Shown piece by piece: positions 11,281-21,329 of a stretch of DNA of 32,393 nt (positions are counted from its first letter, which is position 1; each line of letters starts with the position of its first letter). This stretch comes from Ophioceras dolichostomum (Eukaryota > Ascomycota > Sordariomycetes > Magnaporthales > Ophioceraceae), in NCBI GenBank assembly GCA_003049485.1, contig PYST01000397.1, positions 1 to 32,393 of the forward strand, given 5' to 3'. The notes under the pieces are model-generated. The model was not told where the DNA came from and did no database searches. It was given only the letters and a program-made list of their open reading frames with translations. The position numbers and the translations under genes were made by a program.

Positions 11281-12673
11281 CTAGTCTTTGGGGTCAAGAA
11301 ATCGAAGCACGGCTGTGTTCGAAATCGAATTCATGCAATCAGTATCCTTACTTCTATCCACGAGCTTGGTTGTGAAAACGGAAGGAAAGGGGGTTGGTTA
11401 GTTGTAACCAGAAGCTTACCTTGCCTAAACTCCTCCGGTTTCTCCGAAATAACCCAATGACCAGCCTCGATGTCAACCAGCTCGAACCTGGGGAAGAACT
11501 GGCCGACCAGCGGCAGCGCCTCGTCCGCGACGTACTTGCTCTGCGTCCCACGGATGAACAGCGCGCGCTTCTCGAACCGCACCTTGCTCGGGTCCTTGTA
11601 CGGGAAGTCGCCGAGGTTGTCCAGCGCCCTGGCGAGCACGGAGAGCGGGATGCGGAACTTCTGGGTCCCCGCCTCGTCGCCGTCCTTTGGCCGGTAAAGG
11701 TTGCCGAGGAGGAACTGCCGGATCGGCACGGACTCCTCGTAGGGCTCGAGGATCTTGTCCGCCTCCGCCTGGCGCGTCACGCCGGCCTCGTCGATGGCCC
11801 GCATGCCCCGGATGTACTTGGCGAAGTTGCTGACCAGGGCGGCGTCCACGGGCGCGTTGTCCACGGAGATTAGGTCGTTGACTAGCTCGGGGGAGCGGAG
11901 GGCCAGGGTCATGGCTGTCTTGGCACCCCTGAAAGATGAGAGAGGGCAGGGGAAACGGACGACCCGGGTTGCCTTAGCACCTAACCAGGAGGAGAAAGAG
12001 AGAGAGGGAGAAAGAGATAGCAAGCGTAGGAAGTTTTCATGACTTGGCTTACATGGAGTGGCCGATCAAGGTCACTTCCTTGAGGCCGTGCTCGTTGATA
12101 AAAGCGGCGACGTCGTCCGCCATGGCAGTATAGTCATGGCGAGGAACATGGGGCGACTCCCCGTGATTTCTAAGGTCCTGTTCGTCCCAAGAGAGCCAAC
12201 TGTGAGAATTACAGTCCCTAGCTATCACAGTACTTTACAGAGTAGACATCCAAGCTCACCAAGGCGTAGATGTGCCTGCCCAGATCACGGGCGAGAGCTC
12301 TGTGTCAACCAGGAGACATTATGTCAGCGAAACGGATTTCTCGGATCTCTCAGATCTCTCAGATCTCATTTTCCATCTCGACACGGGAGGAATCTCATCG
12401 ATCTTGGACCCCGTCCACTAGGTAGGTAGGTACTCACTTGCTGATACTCCTGTTGTTCTTCTTGGACCCGAACAGCCCGTGGAGAAACAGGATCGGGGAG
12501 GTCTCCTTGTCGGCCACCGGCTGAAGGGGCGCGTGGAGGTCGTATGCGAGAGGGACAGTCTCAGTGGAAGACGCGCTGGAACACCGCCTGCCTCCGAGCA
12601 AGACGGTGGTGGCAGGGTGACATATTCTTGGCATGCGGGCCGGAAGCCGGCATGCTCGCTGTAGTAGTATCAT
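11281..12673 (-). CDS. Mitochondrial alpha/beta hydrolase, ABHD11/Imo32-like
   Basis: Serine hydrolase with the alpha/beta fold, probably mitochondrial. The family includes human ABHD11, yeast Imo32 and the Eat1 ethanol acetyltransferases, so the substrate cannot be read from sequence. Exons on the minus strand are 12673-12438, 12299-12260, 12177-12053, 11928-11420 and 11312-11281, giving 313 residues. Motifs are the oxyanion loop LFLHGLFGSKKNN, LRNHGESPHVPRHDYTAMADD, the nucleophile elbow GHSMGAK with Ser133, and the C-terminal catalytic His291 in GHWVISEKPEEF. The last exon is only 32 nt and encodes the end AVLRFLDPKD. I prefer the ATG at 12673 because the N-terminus is then Arg-rich and amphipathic, like a mitochondrial presequence. 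An in-frame ATG at 12757 would add 28 residues and cannot be excluded. The acyl-acid residue of the triad was not assigned. Confidence 0.9.
12345..12367. repeat. 9-bp tandem repeat inside hydrolase intron 1
   Basis: The unit ATCTCTCAG occurs twice and then in part within the first intron of the minus-strand hydrolase gene. It is a minor microsatellite without evident function. Confidence 0.7.
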
Positions 12674-12757
12674 GATTCCTCGAGGAGCTAACAAATCAAT
12701 TGCGTGTTTTGACGGGACCGAATATGTTGGTGATTGTTTCAATGCTGATGACTTCAT

Positions 12758-13118
12758 AGCCGGGTTCGGAGGATTTTGATCACAGTAGTCGATAGCGCGC
12801 CTCAGCGAGCCCCACAGTTGATAACCTCCTGAACAACATCACTCACTGACTTCAGAGACAATCAATACCATGTATGTTGATACTCCCAGCCAACGTCCAT
12901 CTCCGAGCGATTGAGATTTTCAAAGAGGTATCGGCACCTTTACAGAGAGGTTTTACCAACCCTTTCAGGGAGGAGTTAGTTTCATGGTAATCGAAGTAGG
13001 TCATCATTCTGTTTCTGAAGGTAAATCAACACACGAAGAAAGGAGAAAACTCCCATTTACTTTATGTACATTATCCTGCTCTCATTTGCCATCATCGGGG
13101 TCTTCACGGCCTCACGTC
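12758..13118. other. Spacer between hydrolase promoter and GH115 3' end
   Basis: These 361 bases lie upstream of the hydrolase gene and downstream of the GH115 gene, both on the minus strand. They must hold the promoter of the first and the terminator of the second. I see no gene and no clear TATA element. Confidence 0.5.
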
Positions 13119-16094
13119 TCACCCACCCACCATCACGCTCTCAGGCGGCCCCATAGTGCTACTCTTCAACCCGCCCAAATCCACCACCACCTTGGTCAGC
13201 ACCATAGTCGGTTCTAGCAACCAGACCCTGAGCTCATGCTTCCCGGGACTCACGCTCCCCAGCCTCGCCGTCCTCACCCACGCGTTGTCGATCACGGCCT
13301 GCGACCAGCCCGACGGCTCGGTCCCCGCGTTGTGGTTGGGCACGGGCTGCACCGTCTGCGGCGCGGCGCCGTCGAGCGAGTAGGCGAACCTGCTCGGGCT
13401 GTCCGGGTTCGCGTTGAGTGACGACGCGAGGTAGATGGTCAGGCCCGCGTTGGAGGCGGACGAGAAGCTGTAGAAGGGGAAGGAGAGGGCTGGACCCCCC
13501 GGGGCGGACTGGGACGGGGTCGTGTTGATGAGCTTTGCGCCGGAGTGCGTGCGGCCGTAGTTGGGCAGGGTGACGTATGACGCTGCGCCGGCGGAGGAGG
13601 CGTCGTGGTGGCCTGCCTCCATGGAGACGACGCCGGAGGCCTCGACGTGGCCGCGGAAGCTGGATGGGGGCGGGGAGGTCGGGTTGTCGAGCGGGAGGGT
13701 GACGAGGGCGCGGCCGCCGGCGGATGCGGTGTTGGTGATGGTCAGCGAGACGGCGCTGCGGCCGGCGGGCGCCTTGGACCAGTCGATAGCGATGGGGGCG
13801 CGGATGTCCGACTTGGCGCCGGGGGCGTTGATGGTGCCGGAGGCGGCGGCGGCGTCGACGGTCACGAAGGACGCGTTGGACGTGATGGTGTAGGCGAAGG
13901 TGCCGTTCTCGCGGGCGAAGACCTCGACCCAGCGCGGCGTGGGGAGGTAAGGGTTCGCGGCTTCGAGGGTGAGGGTCGTCGCCGTGGGGAAGAAGGACGC
14001 GCTGCCCTGCACGGCGACGCCCATGATCGACCCCCGCGGGTTGGCGGCGCCGTTGACGTACGTGACGCGCGGCATGCGGTTCGACGACGGCTCCTGCCAG
14101 TTGTCGTAGCCGATGTGCGTCTGCGCCATGAAGCCGTTCCACTTGCCGCCCAGGTACGCGTTCCACCGGCGCTGCAGGGCCTGGTCGGCCGCGTACGCCG
14201 CGTTGGCGTCGTTGGCGAGCTGGCTGGCGCTGACGCGGTGCTGGTTGGCGTACTTGTTGCCGAGCGCGACCTTGGTGTAGATCTCGAACACCTGCTTGCC
14301 CGCGAGCACCGGGTGCAGCACCGTCGTGAAGAAGGCCGCCTGGTTGGCCTGCGGGAGCTTGTCGTGCACGGCCTGGGCCCGATCGACGAGGCCCTCCCAC
14401 TCGCGCAGGTTGAGCTCGGCCTCGTCGTAGTTGGTCACGTCGAAGGCGAAGGGCGAGTTGCTCAGGTCCTCGTACTTGCGCCGCGCCGTCAGCTTGCCGT
14501 AGGTGGTCATGACGGCGGCCGCCTCGTCGGTGAGGGCGTCGTCGCCGCCGTACTGCTGCCGCGACCACCGCCGGAGCCACTGGGTCGTGCTGTCCGGCGC
14601 CTCGAAGGCGGTCATGTCGTAGGCCATGGACAGGAAGTGGGCCGTGGGGAGCTCCAGGGCCTTAAGGTCGCCGACGTTGGCGATCCAGAGCTTGCGCACC
14701 CCGCGGTCGTGGGCCAGCTTCATCTGCTCCCACGTCTTCTGCAGCTGGATGGTGTTGATCCACTTGTAGTTGCGGGGACTGCCCACGTAGTCGAAGTGGT
14801 AGTACATGCCCGACCCGCCGGGCCGGCTCATCTCGCTGGTGATCGGGATGCGGCGGATGTTGCCGCGGTTGTCGTCGGACCAGACCAGCGTGACGTGCTC
14901 TGAGATCTTCATGCCGTTGGCCCAGTAGCCCGGCACCTCCTTGTACATCATCCAGCAGGCCGGTATCTTCGAGGCGTCCTTGCCCAGCACGCGAGTGAGC
15001 GTCGAGGTCTGCCAGGCGATGATCTCCTCCAGCTGGGCCGAGTTCAGCGTCGCCGAGGCGGCGTCGCCGGACCCGCGCATCCCGACCGTGTAGACAGTGT
15101 GGTTCCAGACCTTGGACCGCTCTGCCCCTTCCTGCATGAAGGTCTGCACGCCGTTCTTGTTGCTGCGCCAGTCCCACGAACCACGGAGGAACCGGCCCTG
15201 CTCCTTGTCGGCGCGGGCCATGGGCTCGTGGTGGCTTGTGCCCATGAAAACTCCGTACTCGTCGGCCATCGGCCCATTCTTGGCGTCGTCGAGGTAGAAC
15301 ATACTGGACCACATGGCCGGCCAGACGTAGTTGCACTTGTTCCGCACCACCAGGTCGAAGATGCGCTGGTAGAAGCCCGAGACGAACGGGCTCCCGTACT
15401 GGGAAGCCCTGAAGTTTTGTCCTCCCCACCCCGTCAGCGCCGGCGCCTCGTCGTTGAGGAATAGGCCGCGGTATTGTATGGTCGGCTCGCGCGACACGTA
15501 GGGGGGATTATGCGCCCAGATGTACTGCCGCTTGGTCGGCGCGGCGTCGGCCCAGTACCACCACGGCGACACCCCGATCTGTTCCGACACGTCGTACACG
15601 CCGAAACTCGTTCCTCGCAGGTCGCTCCCTGCGATGACGAAGACGGGCGCGCCCCGTCCCTCCCATGGTGCCGAGACTACCTGATGCGAGAACACCTCCC
15701 ACTTCCCCGCCACCTGTGTGACGTCGATCTTGTTCGCCGAAGAGAGCCCGTTGATCAGGCTGGACCGGCCGACCGTGCCCACGATGATCAGGGGTCGCGA
15801 GGAAGACGACGACGACGAGGTGGTCGTCCGCCAGTCTGCGCTCACCACCGTGGCGTTCGTGCCTAGGACCTTCCCGAAGTCGCCGGCCAGGTCGTTGGCC
15901 GCTCTGATCACGCCGGGGAAGTCGTCAGGTGAGACCCTGATTTCAGGGGTTACTCCGGACCCTGCGAGCTGCAGTCCGCCTGTCTTGGTGCCGTCCTGTG
16001 TGAAGGTGAAGGTCCATGCATCTTCGCGCAGAGCCGCCGTCGTTACCGGCACCCAGAGCCCCAGTAGGCCAACGACTATTATGAGGGCCAGCAT
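13119..16094 (-). CDS. Secreted GH115 xylan alpha-(1,2)-glucuronidase
   Basis: Extracellular plant cell wall enzyme. The GH115 family removes (4-O-methyl-)D-glucuronic acid side chains from glucuronoxylan, including internal ones. The single exon encodes 991 residues, the usual family size. Residues 1-20 form a signal peptide (MLALIIVVGLLGLWVPVTTA) with likely cleavage before Ala-Leu-Arg. A Ser-rich linker TTTSSSSSSSR follows near 100. Diagnostic stretches are GVSPWWYWADA, YRGLFLNDEAPALTGWGGQN, NKCNYVWPAMWSSMFYLDD, EYGVFMGTSHHEPM, KEVPGYWANGM and TLVWSDDNRGN, all in the N-terminal and barrel domains. The last 170 residues (from about EASGVVSMEAGHH) match the C-terminal accessory domain. The start is the first in-frame ATG: the frame stays open upstream to 16211 but offers only GTG there, and a TATA-like box lies at 16227-16235. 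Specific catalytic acids were not assigned. Confidence 0.95.
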   Translation of the reverse strand: MLALIIVVGLLGLWVPVTTAALREDAWTFTFTQDGTKTGGLQLAGSGVTPEIRVSPDDFPGVIRAANDLAGDFGKVLGTNATVVSADWRTTTSSSSSSSRPLIIVGTVGRSSLINGLSSANKIDVTQVAGKWEVFSHQVVSAPWEGRGAPVFVIAGSDLRGTSFGVYDVSEQIGVSPWWYWADAAPTKRQYIWAHNPPYVSREPTIQYRGLFLNDEAPALTGWGGQNFRASQYGSPFVSGFYQRIFDLVVRNKCNYVWPAMWSSMFYLDDAKNGPMADEYGVFMGTSHHEPMARADKEQGRFLRGSWDWRSNKNGVQTFMQEGAERSKVWNHTVYTVGMRGSGDAASATLNSAQLEEIIAWQTSTLTRVLGKDASKIPACWMMYKEVPGYWANGMKISEHVTLVWSDDNRGNIRRIPITSEMSRPGGSGMYYHFDYVGSPRNYKWINTIQLQKTWEQMKLAHDRGVRKLWIANVGDLKALELPTAHFLSMAYDMTAFEAPDSTTQWLRRWSRQQYGGDDALTDEAAAVMTTYGKLTARRKYEDLSNSPFAFDVTNYDEAELNLREWEGLVDRAQAVHDKLPQANQAAFFTTVLHPVLAGKQVFEIYTKVALGNKYANQHRVSASQLANDANAAYAADQALQRRWNAYLGGKWNGFMAQTHIGYDNWQEPSSNRMPRVTYVNGAANPRGSIMGVAVQGSASFFPTATTLTLEAANPYLPTPRWVEVFARENGTFAYTITSNASFVTVDAAAASGTINAPGAKSDIRAPIAIDWSKAPAGRSAVSLTITNTASAGGRALVTLPLDNPTSPPPSSFRGHVEASGVVSMEAGHHDASSAGAASYVTLPNYGRTHSGAKLINTTPSQSAPGGPALSFPFYSFSSASNAGLTIYLASSLNANPDSPSRFAYSLDGAAPQTVQPVPNHNAGTEPSGWSQAVIDNAWVRTARLGSVSPGKHELRVWLLEPTMVLTKVVVDLGGLKSSTMGPPESVMVGG

Positions 16095-16226
16095 TTTTGG
16101 AAAAGACGAAGCCCTCCGTGGCAGATTTCCGCGCCTCTGCGGTCTAGGGTTAGTGGACGGGAAGACTTGGACGCTGAACCAGCCAACTTTCCCCCCGCTA
16201 ACTGACTTCACACCTGCACAGGCCTG

Positions 16227-16235
16227 ACTTATATG
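16227..16235 (-). promoter_or_regulatory. TATA-like box of the GH115 gene
   Basis: On the minus strand CATATAAGT lies about 135 bases upstream of the GH115 start codon, a plausible TATA box distance in filamentous fungi. CTGGGG hexamers, which fit the CreA carbon-repressor consensus SYGGRG, occur on the plus strand near 16381 and 16660. Carbon repression is expected for such genes, but these hexamers are common by chance, and I saw no clear GGCTAA site of the xylanase regulator. Confidence 0.4.
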
Positions 16236-17026
16236 CCATCAAAGGAGCCTGGGCCGATCAGGTCGCGATCAGCAAACCGCGACCTCCCTTTCTCCCACCT
16301 ATCGCGATCGTTCCGCGTCCCCCGCAACCTGGAAGTGCAGGAGAAGGGGCGCCAAGAACCCCACGGCGGGAGGCAAGAATCTGGGGGGAACGCATGGCTT
16401 TAATCTAAATTCTCCGGCTTGTCCCAATTGAGGGGGGACTCATGAGGTATTGCGGAGTGAGTTGGATGCTGGGTAGGTTGTTAGATCCAAGTGTGCTGGC
16501 GGGTAAAGTGCCAGACTGACCTTAGGCGGTGCGGAAGGACCAAGCCCTATATATCGATGGCCACTCTTGAGATAATTGGATCAATTAGATCCTGTTTGGT
16601 CGTCTCTTTCGGCTCATCCCTTTTCTTCCACCAACGGGGGGCGGAATTGCAGAAAATCTGGGGCAATGATCCCCGGGAAATGCTTCCCCTTTCTCCCTCC
16701 TTAGTGCCGTGTTGGGAAGGGGAAATTAGTAGGTACAGTAGGTACCTAGTACTCTGTATTTTGCCTTGATATCTTCTTCACTTCTACCACGCTAAACTGA
16801 GTAAATAGGTAGAGGAAACTAGACCAACGTCTTCCATAGCGCAGCAGGGGTATCATATTTACAAAATAGACCTTGCATAAAATCAACATATGAGTATGAG
16901 CCCGGTCTCTGACATCTGTCCGTCCGCGCCCAAAAATATGTACAGCTTTTGTGTTTGACGACTGACTACCTGTAGTCGTCAATAACCTGAGTGAACCCTT
17001 TCGTACTCGTAAATGTGCCATTAGCA
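16236..17026. other. Intergenic region, GH115 promoter and Kelch-gene 3' end
   Basis: No gene is seen. The stretch is AT-richer than its surroundings and includes TAGGTACAGTAGGTACCTAG at 16729-16748. The left part should hold the upstream control region of GH115 and the right 150 bases the 3' UTR of the Kelch gene. Confidence 0.5.
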
Positions 17027-19472
17027 TTAGAAGCGAACGTTGTATTTGTAGTTGTATTCGGCAGGCGTCGTCGCGGGGCCGTCCTGATGGCCCTGGACTT
17101 CGTGTATCTGAGTCGACACTGGACTGTGTGACTGTGATAGACTGGATTGCGAGTTTCTTGGCGAGAGGTCGTGGTAGCGATGCGGCTGGAGCTCATAGGT
17201 CTGTGGAGGGAAGTAGACTCCTTGGGTTGCTTCTTGGAACTTCGCCTCTGCGCCGACGGTCCGCTGATTGTGAGTGGTTTCAGCAGCGGGATAGTAGTCC
17301 ACGGGCATTGGACCGCCACCGCCGCCGTAGTAGTTGTGCGACGGTAGCTCTGACGGGGCTATCGGACTCTGGTTCTGGGCTTGTTGTTGAGCCTGGTACT
17401 GGTATAAGGCCTCCGGGAACGTTGGGTCATAGGGAAGTTCTTGTTTCGGCGGACCACCGCCGGTCACATGCGTGTATACCGCCGCTGAGCCTGAGAGCGG
17501 TACCGCGCCTCCGCGCCGCTTCCTGCGCATGAAGAAGTACACGCCGACGGCAACGAGAGCGATCATGGCGGCGCCACCCATCACACCGCCCACTATGGCA
17601 CCGATGTTCGTAGCGCTGGTCGAAGTTGCATCATTTGACGAGGATGTAGAGCTTCCTGTTCCTGAGGCTTGCGTCGTAAAATTCTCAACTGCGAACACGT
17701 CCGAGAGGCCCGAAGTGTCAAAGGTTGGCATCCGGCCGCTGGCACATCAAGCACTGTTAGCCACTGGTTCCCAACACAGCTCAGGGAGGTGGCTATTGCC
17801 ACTCGCCCGTTTTTCTCCGCATAGAACAAGAAACAAGGGCGGAAAAAAGTAAACTCTGAGAAATGTACTCACTTTTTGTGGTAGTATGCCTGGATATCGG
17901 CATTCAGTCTGTACTCGCCCTGATGCGCCGCCGAATAGGAGTCGTTGAAGGTCATAGTGGTGAGATCGAAGATGCCGAGGCCCTGCTTGAAAGGGTCGGC
18001 CGTGTCAAAGACATGGCCATAAAGACCGTACGGAAAGGTATTCTCGTTCTGGAGAGTGTCCACCCCTCCAATAGTCAGGATCTTGCCGCCGCCAATAGAA
18101 TTGCAAGTCAAGCCGTGCCGTGGGCGGATGGGCTGGTAATCCGCCTGGAACCAGCGAAACGATGGGAGGGAGAGGACGTAGGCCGTATCGAACGAGGTCG
18201 CGTCGGTACCCAGGTGCCCGCCCCATCCCGCGTAGACAAGGATTTCGAAGGTTCGGTTGCTGGAGGCCGCGCCGGCAACACAGTAATCTTTCCTGGCAGC
18301 GGGCGGGCTTCCCGTCAAGGTTTGGTCGTACCACACCTCTTTGTCTGGGTCGTAGATCTGTGCAGTACCCATGGAAAACAGAAAGTCCTGGCCCGCGTCT
18401 GTCCTCCCTCTATGAGCGCCGCCGATGGAGACGACGATGCCCTTGGGTCCGAAGTTCGGCACATAGATCATGCCTCCCTTCTGGACTGTCAATTGTGTGG
18501 ATAGGGTATCCGAAGTGAGGTTCTTGAGCACGTTTGCAGCGAAGTCGTAAACAAACATGCCGGGGACGGGTATTTCATCGCTCAACTCCGTCGAGAAGTT
18601 CCCGACGTAGCCTGTGTAGCTTCATGTCAGCTTCTTGTCTTTGTGCCTCTAGTGAAGAGGTGGACGAAGCAGTGGTAACGCGACTGACCTCCCACGAAGT
18701 AACCTTTCCCGTCCCCGCTCGCGCTCTGGCCCTGCCAACGCCTGGCCACTGTACGGAACTGCTCCGGAGCACTGGAGTTCAAGTTGGTCCAGGTTCCACT
18801 GCCCTTTCCGTTCGGAGCGAAGGACCACAATCCAGTCGCCTGGTACGGCCCTCTGAACCAGGATTCCCTTCCGGCGAACCCTGTGTATAGGAGCTTCTTC
18901 GATTCATCCACCCAGAGTCCCCCGCCCCTCTGAGACGGCACCTCTGGAGGTTTCACGATGTTTATTATTTGTGCCGAAGCTGTAGTGAAGTCTTGCGAAA
19001 GGTCGATGGCAAGGAGGGACGTAGCTGCGCATTACAGTAAGTCATTAAAACTCGAGGCATATTGGACGATGCGATATGGGCGGGGTTCAAGTTGGACTAG
19101 GACGTGGAGGGGAGGGGGAAACGGCAAATCTCGCGTACAATACTGCAACTTTGGGCCAGTCGAAGTCGAGTATGCAAACTCTCCGCCGTCGATGTATAGC
19201 CAGCCATCGAGTACGGCAGCTTGATATCAAAAGCACGAGGTTAGCAGACAGCCAGAGAGAGTAGTGTTGTTAGGACTATACAGCGAACTTCCTCCCCTAC
19301 TCCACTCACAAGAATGATATCCCCTCCGAAGGAAAACCGACGAGAGGACGAGTCCAGCCTCTTGTCTGCGATCCAAGTCTGGTATTAAGCCCGGGGTTGA
19401 GGTCACCAAGCTCGCCAGTGAAGGAAGCGGACCGAGCGCGACATAGGCCGCACATAAAGTCCGTATCCTCAT
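17027..19472 (-). CDS. Kelch-repeat single-pass membrane protein
   Basis: Probable surface protein with an extracellular Kelch beta-propeller, one membrane helix and a cytoplasmic tail, an architecture common in filamentous fungi but of unknown function. Minus-strand exons 19472-19310, 19219-19139, 19024-18689, 18611-17873 and 17738-17027 sum to 2031 nt and 676 residues. The N-terminus (MRIRTLCAAYVALGPLPSLA) looks like a signal peptide. The ectodomain has Kelch blades with RGYHSSAVLDGWLYIDGGE near 50-67, GLWVDESKKLLYTGFAG, GKGYFVGGYVGNF and GRTDAGQDFLFSMGTAQIYD, with N-glycosylation sequons. A Ser/Thr-rich stalk precedes the membrane helix at about 485-510 (GAIVGGVMGGAAMIALVAVG), followed by the stop-transfer RRKRR. 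The tail is rich in Gln, Pro and Tyr. Alternative acceptors in the last intron either hit stops or give the wrong frame, so the Asn-Gly-Arg junction is the only fit. Confidence 0.87.
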
Positions 19473-21329
19473 CCTGGCCGCCGACTCCTCTGAGATGATC
19501 CTGAGGCGGACCGACCCGCGCACGCGACTTGAACGGGTAGCTAAGGTTTGGGATCCGTGAAACCCGTGAGTCCGACCTTGTGCTAGTCTATCGACAGGCA
19601 GAACCCAAAGGTCAGGCAAAACAATAAAGCAGAATTAATAAAACAAGAGGCAGAAATGAAGCAGAAGGAGCAGAGGAAAAGAATGAGAGGTGGCGGAGGA
19701 GCAATCTAAGTCCTGCCCACCATCCCACCACCAAGAACTTTTCAACCCCCGGAAAGGAGCACGTCAAGCCTTCGTCCCGGAGACCCCTGTTAGGTCTGTC
19801 TAGACTTTAGACTACTAGAAAGGAGAAAGGATCAGGCTTTGATGTGATGGGGTCAGACACGGCCCAGACACGTGGGAGAATGCCAGTAGCCCAACGACGA
19901 ATGCGTTGAAGAGGCAAACTGCCGTTGCACGAAACGGGAAATGCTCGCATTTAGAAGCGTGAGAGGAGCCCATAGTCCGACCGCCAAGACATCTCAAATG
20001 TGCCATCATCAGTGGAGCAGCTTTGCCCTACGGAAGCATCCCTGGAAGCGGCAGTATCCTTGCCTATGGTCATGCTTCCTTCAAAATAAAAACTGGGAAC
20101 CAATGATCGCAGGTTCTCGGAAGCCGGCCAGTAGGGAGAGACCATATCCTTGGAAGCGCGATGGGTCCCAAAGGCTAGGTTGGTGGTCTGTACTCGATGA
20201 AGGAAGGGCGCTACAGTTTCCGGGTGTCCAAAACTTCCAGATCTGGACACGCATCAGCCATCGCATAGGCCGTCGCATAGGCCATCGCATCAAACATCGC
20301 GGGCTGTTGGCGGTGTGAGGCTGCTGGCTTTGCACCTGGCGCAGCCTGTGCCATTGCGGTTGGTAGGTGAGCTAAGACTAGCGCGCTAGGCTTCCGCAAA
20401 ACGGAAAGCCTAAATCAGGAGCAGACGAGGCCGTGATAGACAATTCAGTGGGGAGGAGATCTCAGGCAGACGCATTGGCGCGGTAATCGGGAAGGAATGG
20501 TAGTTAGGGCGGAGCACAAGCGAGGAGATATATCTTGTTGTCAACGTCAGTCTCGGTTCTGGGTACCGCCGCACAAGCACAGCCTGAAAATCGGGGGTCA
20601 GCTCCCCCAATCGAGTCAATGGCGTTCTGTATCTTGTTGGGACGGTCACAAACAAAGTCTCCGTCTCTCCGACTCGCCGGTGAATGTGTGTCGCCGGAGC
20701 AAACTGATGATGGCGATGATGATGGGTTACGAGTCCGTTGAGATTCGGTTCATTCCGAGTCCAATGTTGCTCGCGTGAGGGACAGTGAGGTGACACAGGG
20801 AGGCGAGAAGAGGCGCCGAGCCGCCCTCCCACTGTAACCCTGGACGACATGGAAGCTTGCCAAGCAAAGTTTGTTGCACTCGCCACATATCAACCTGAGC
20901 GCACAGCCACTCAGCCACATGGCCTCGTGCTCGAGAAGCTCGCCCGTGTCCTTTTGGAGGGGAATGAGCTTCGTTGAACTGTCCTTAGCGAAACGAGTTC
21001 AATCGGGGCAAATCGGCCACGTCGCGAGGTTTTGTTGCCGTGGCCTGTAGACGCAGAAGTGGACTAGGTTTTCTCCCACCGCACGAATTCGACCACACAT
21101 TGCATTGCCCATTCCCGCATCAACTTTGAGGGCGGCTTCGTGTTTGGGATTGGCAACATACGGTCAGCGTTGCTGCCAGCGACATCCCACCAACTATCAT
21201 CGGTACCCCTCAAAGCACACCGGCGGGCAGCACCTTAGTTGTCCCGACTTTATACTGCCACAACAACAACCAAAACCAAACCCACAACCACAACCGCACT
21301 CTGCCGCGCCCGAGTTCGGCAGCTGCACC
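19473..21329. other. Divergent intergenic region between Kelch gene and SEC23
   Basis: About 1.86 kb separate two divergently transcribed genes and must contain both promoters. No gene is supported: the longest frame (158 codons, minus strand, 20410-20886) has no domain. The stretch contains a CATAGGC-type microrepeat near 20262-20296 and a palindrome with an adjoining hairpin at 20378-20411. The 100 bases before SEC23 are rich in CAACAAC and CCAAAACC, a typical fungal leader. Confidence 0.55.
20378..20411. repeat. 12-bp palindrome with adjoining hairpin
   Basis: CTAGCGCGCTAG is a perfect palindrome at 20378-20389. It runs directly into AGGCTTCCG, a five-base loop and CGGAAAGCCT, an inverted repeat with one bulged base at 20388-20411. 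It lies between the Kelch and SEC23 promoters. It could be a binding site for a dimeric factor or a structural element. No function is shown. Confidence 0.6.

Noticed and set aside
13234..14580. 448-codon minus-strand frame within GH115
   Set aside because: Arg/Gln/His-rich shadow of the real frame in the same gene, without family similarity.
13605..14903. Open frame of 432 codons on the plus strand, antisense to GH115
   Set aside because: It is a shadow of the GC-rich coding strand: its composition is Val, Gly, Arg and Leu only, it has no domain, and it lies entirely inside the secure GH115 gene.
16095..16211. N-terminal extension of GH115 to 16211
   Set aside because: The extension starts at GTG, has no ATG, lies directly below a TATA-like box, and would bury the signal peptide.
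20262..20296. CATCGCATAGGC-type microrepeat considered as a CRISPR-like or regulatory array
   Set aside because: It is only three imperfect 12-bp units without spacers, in a eukaryotic genome. It is a simple microsatellite.
20410..20886. 158-codon minus-strand frame between Kelch gene and SEC23
   Set aside because: No domain, His/Pro/Arg-rich composition typical of non-coding DNA, and position in a divergent promoter region.
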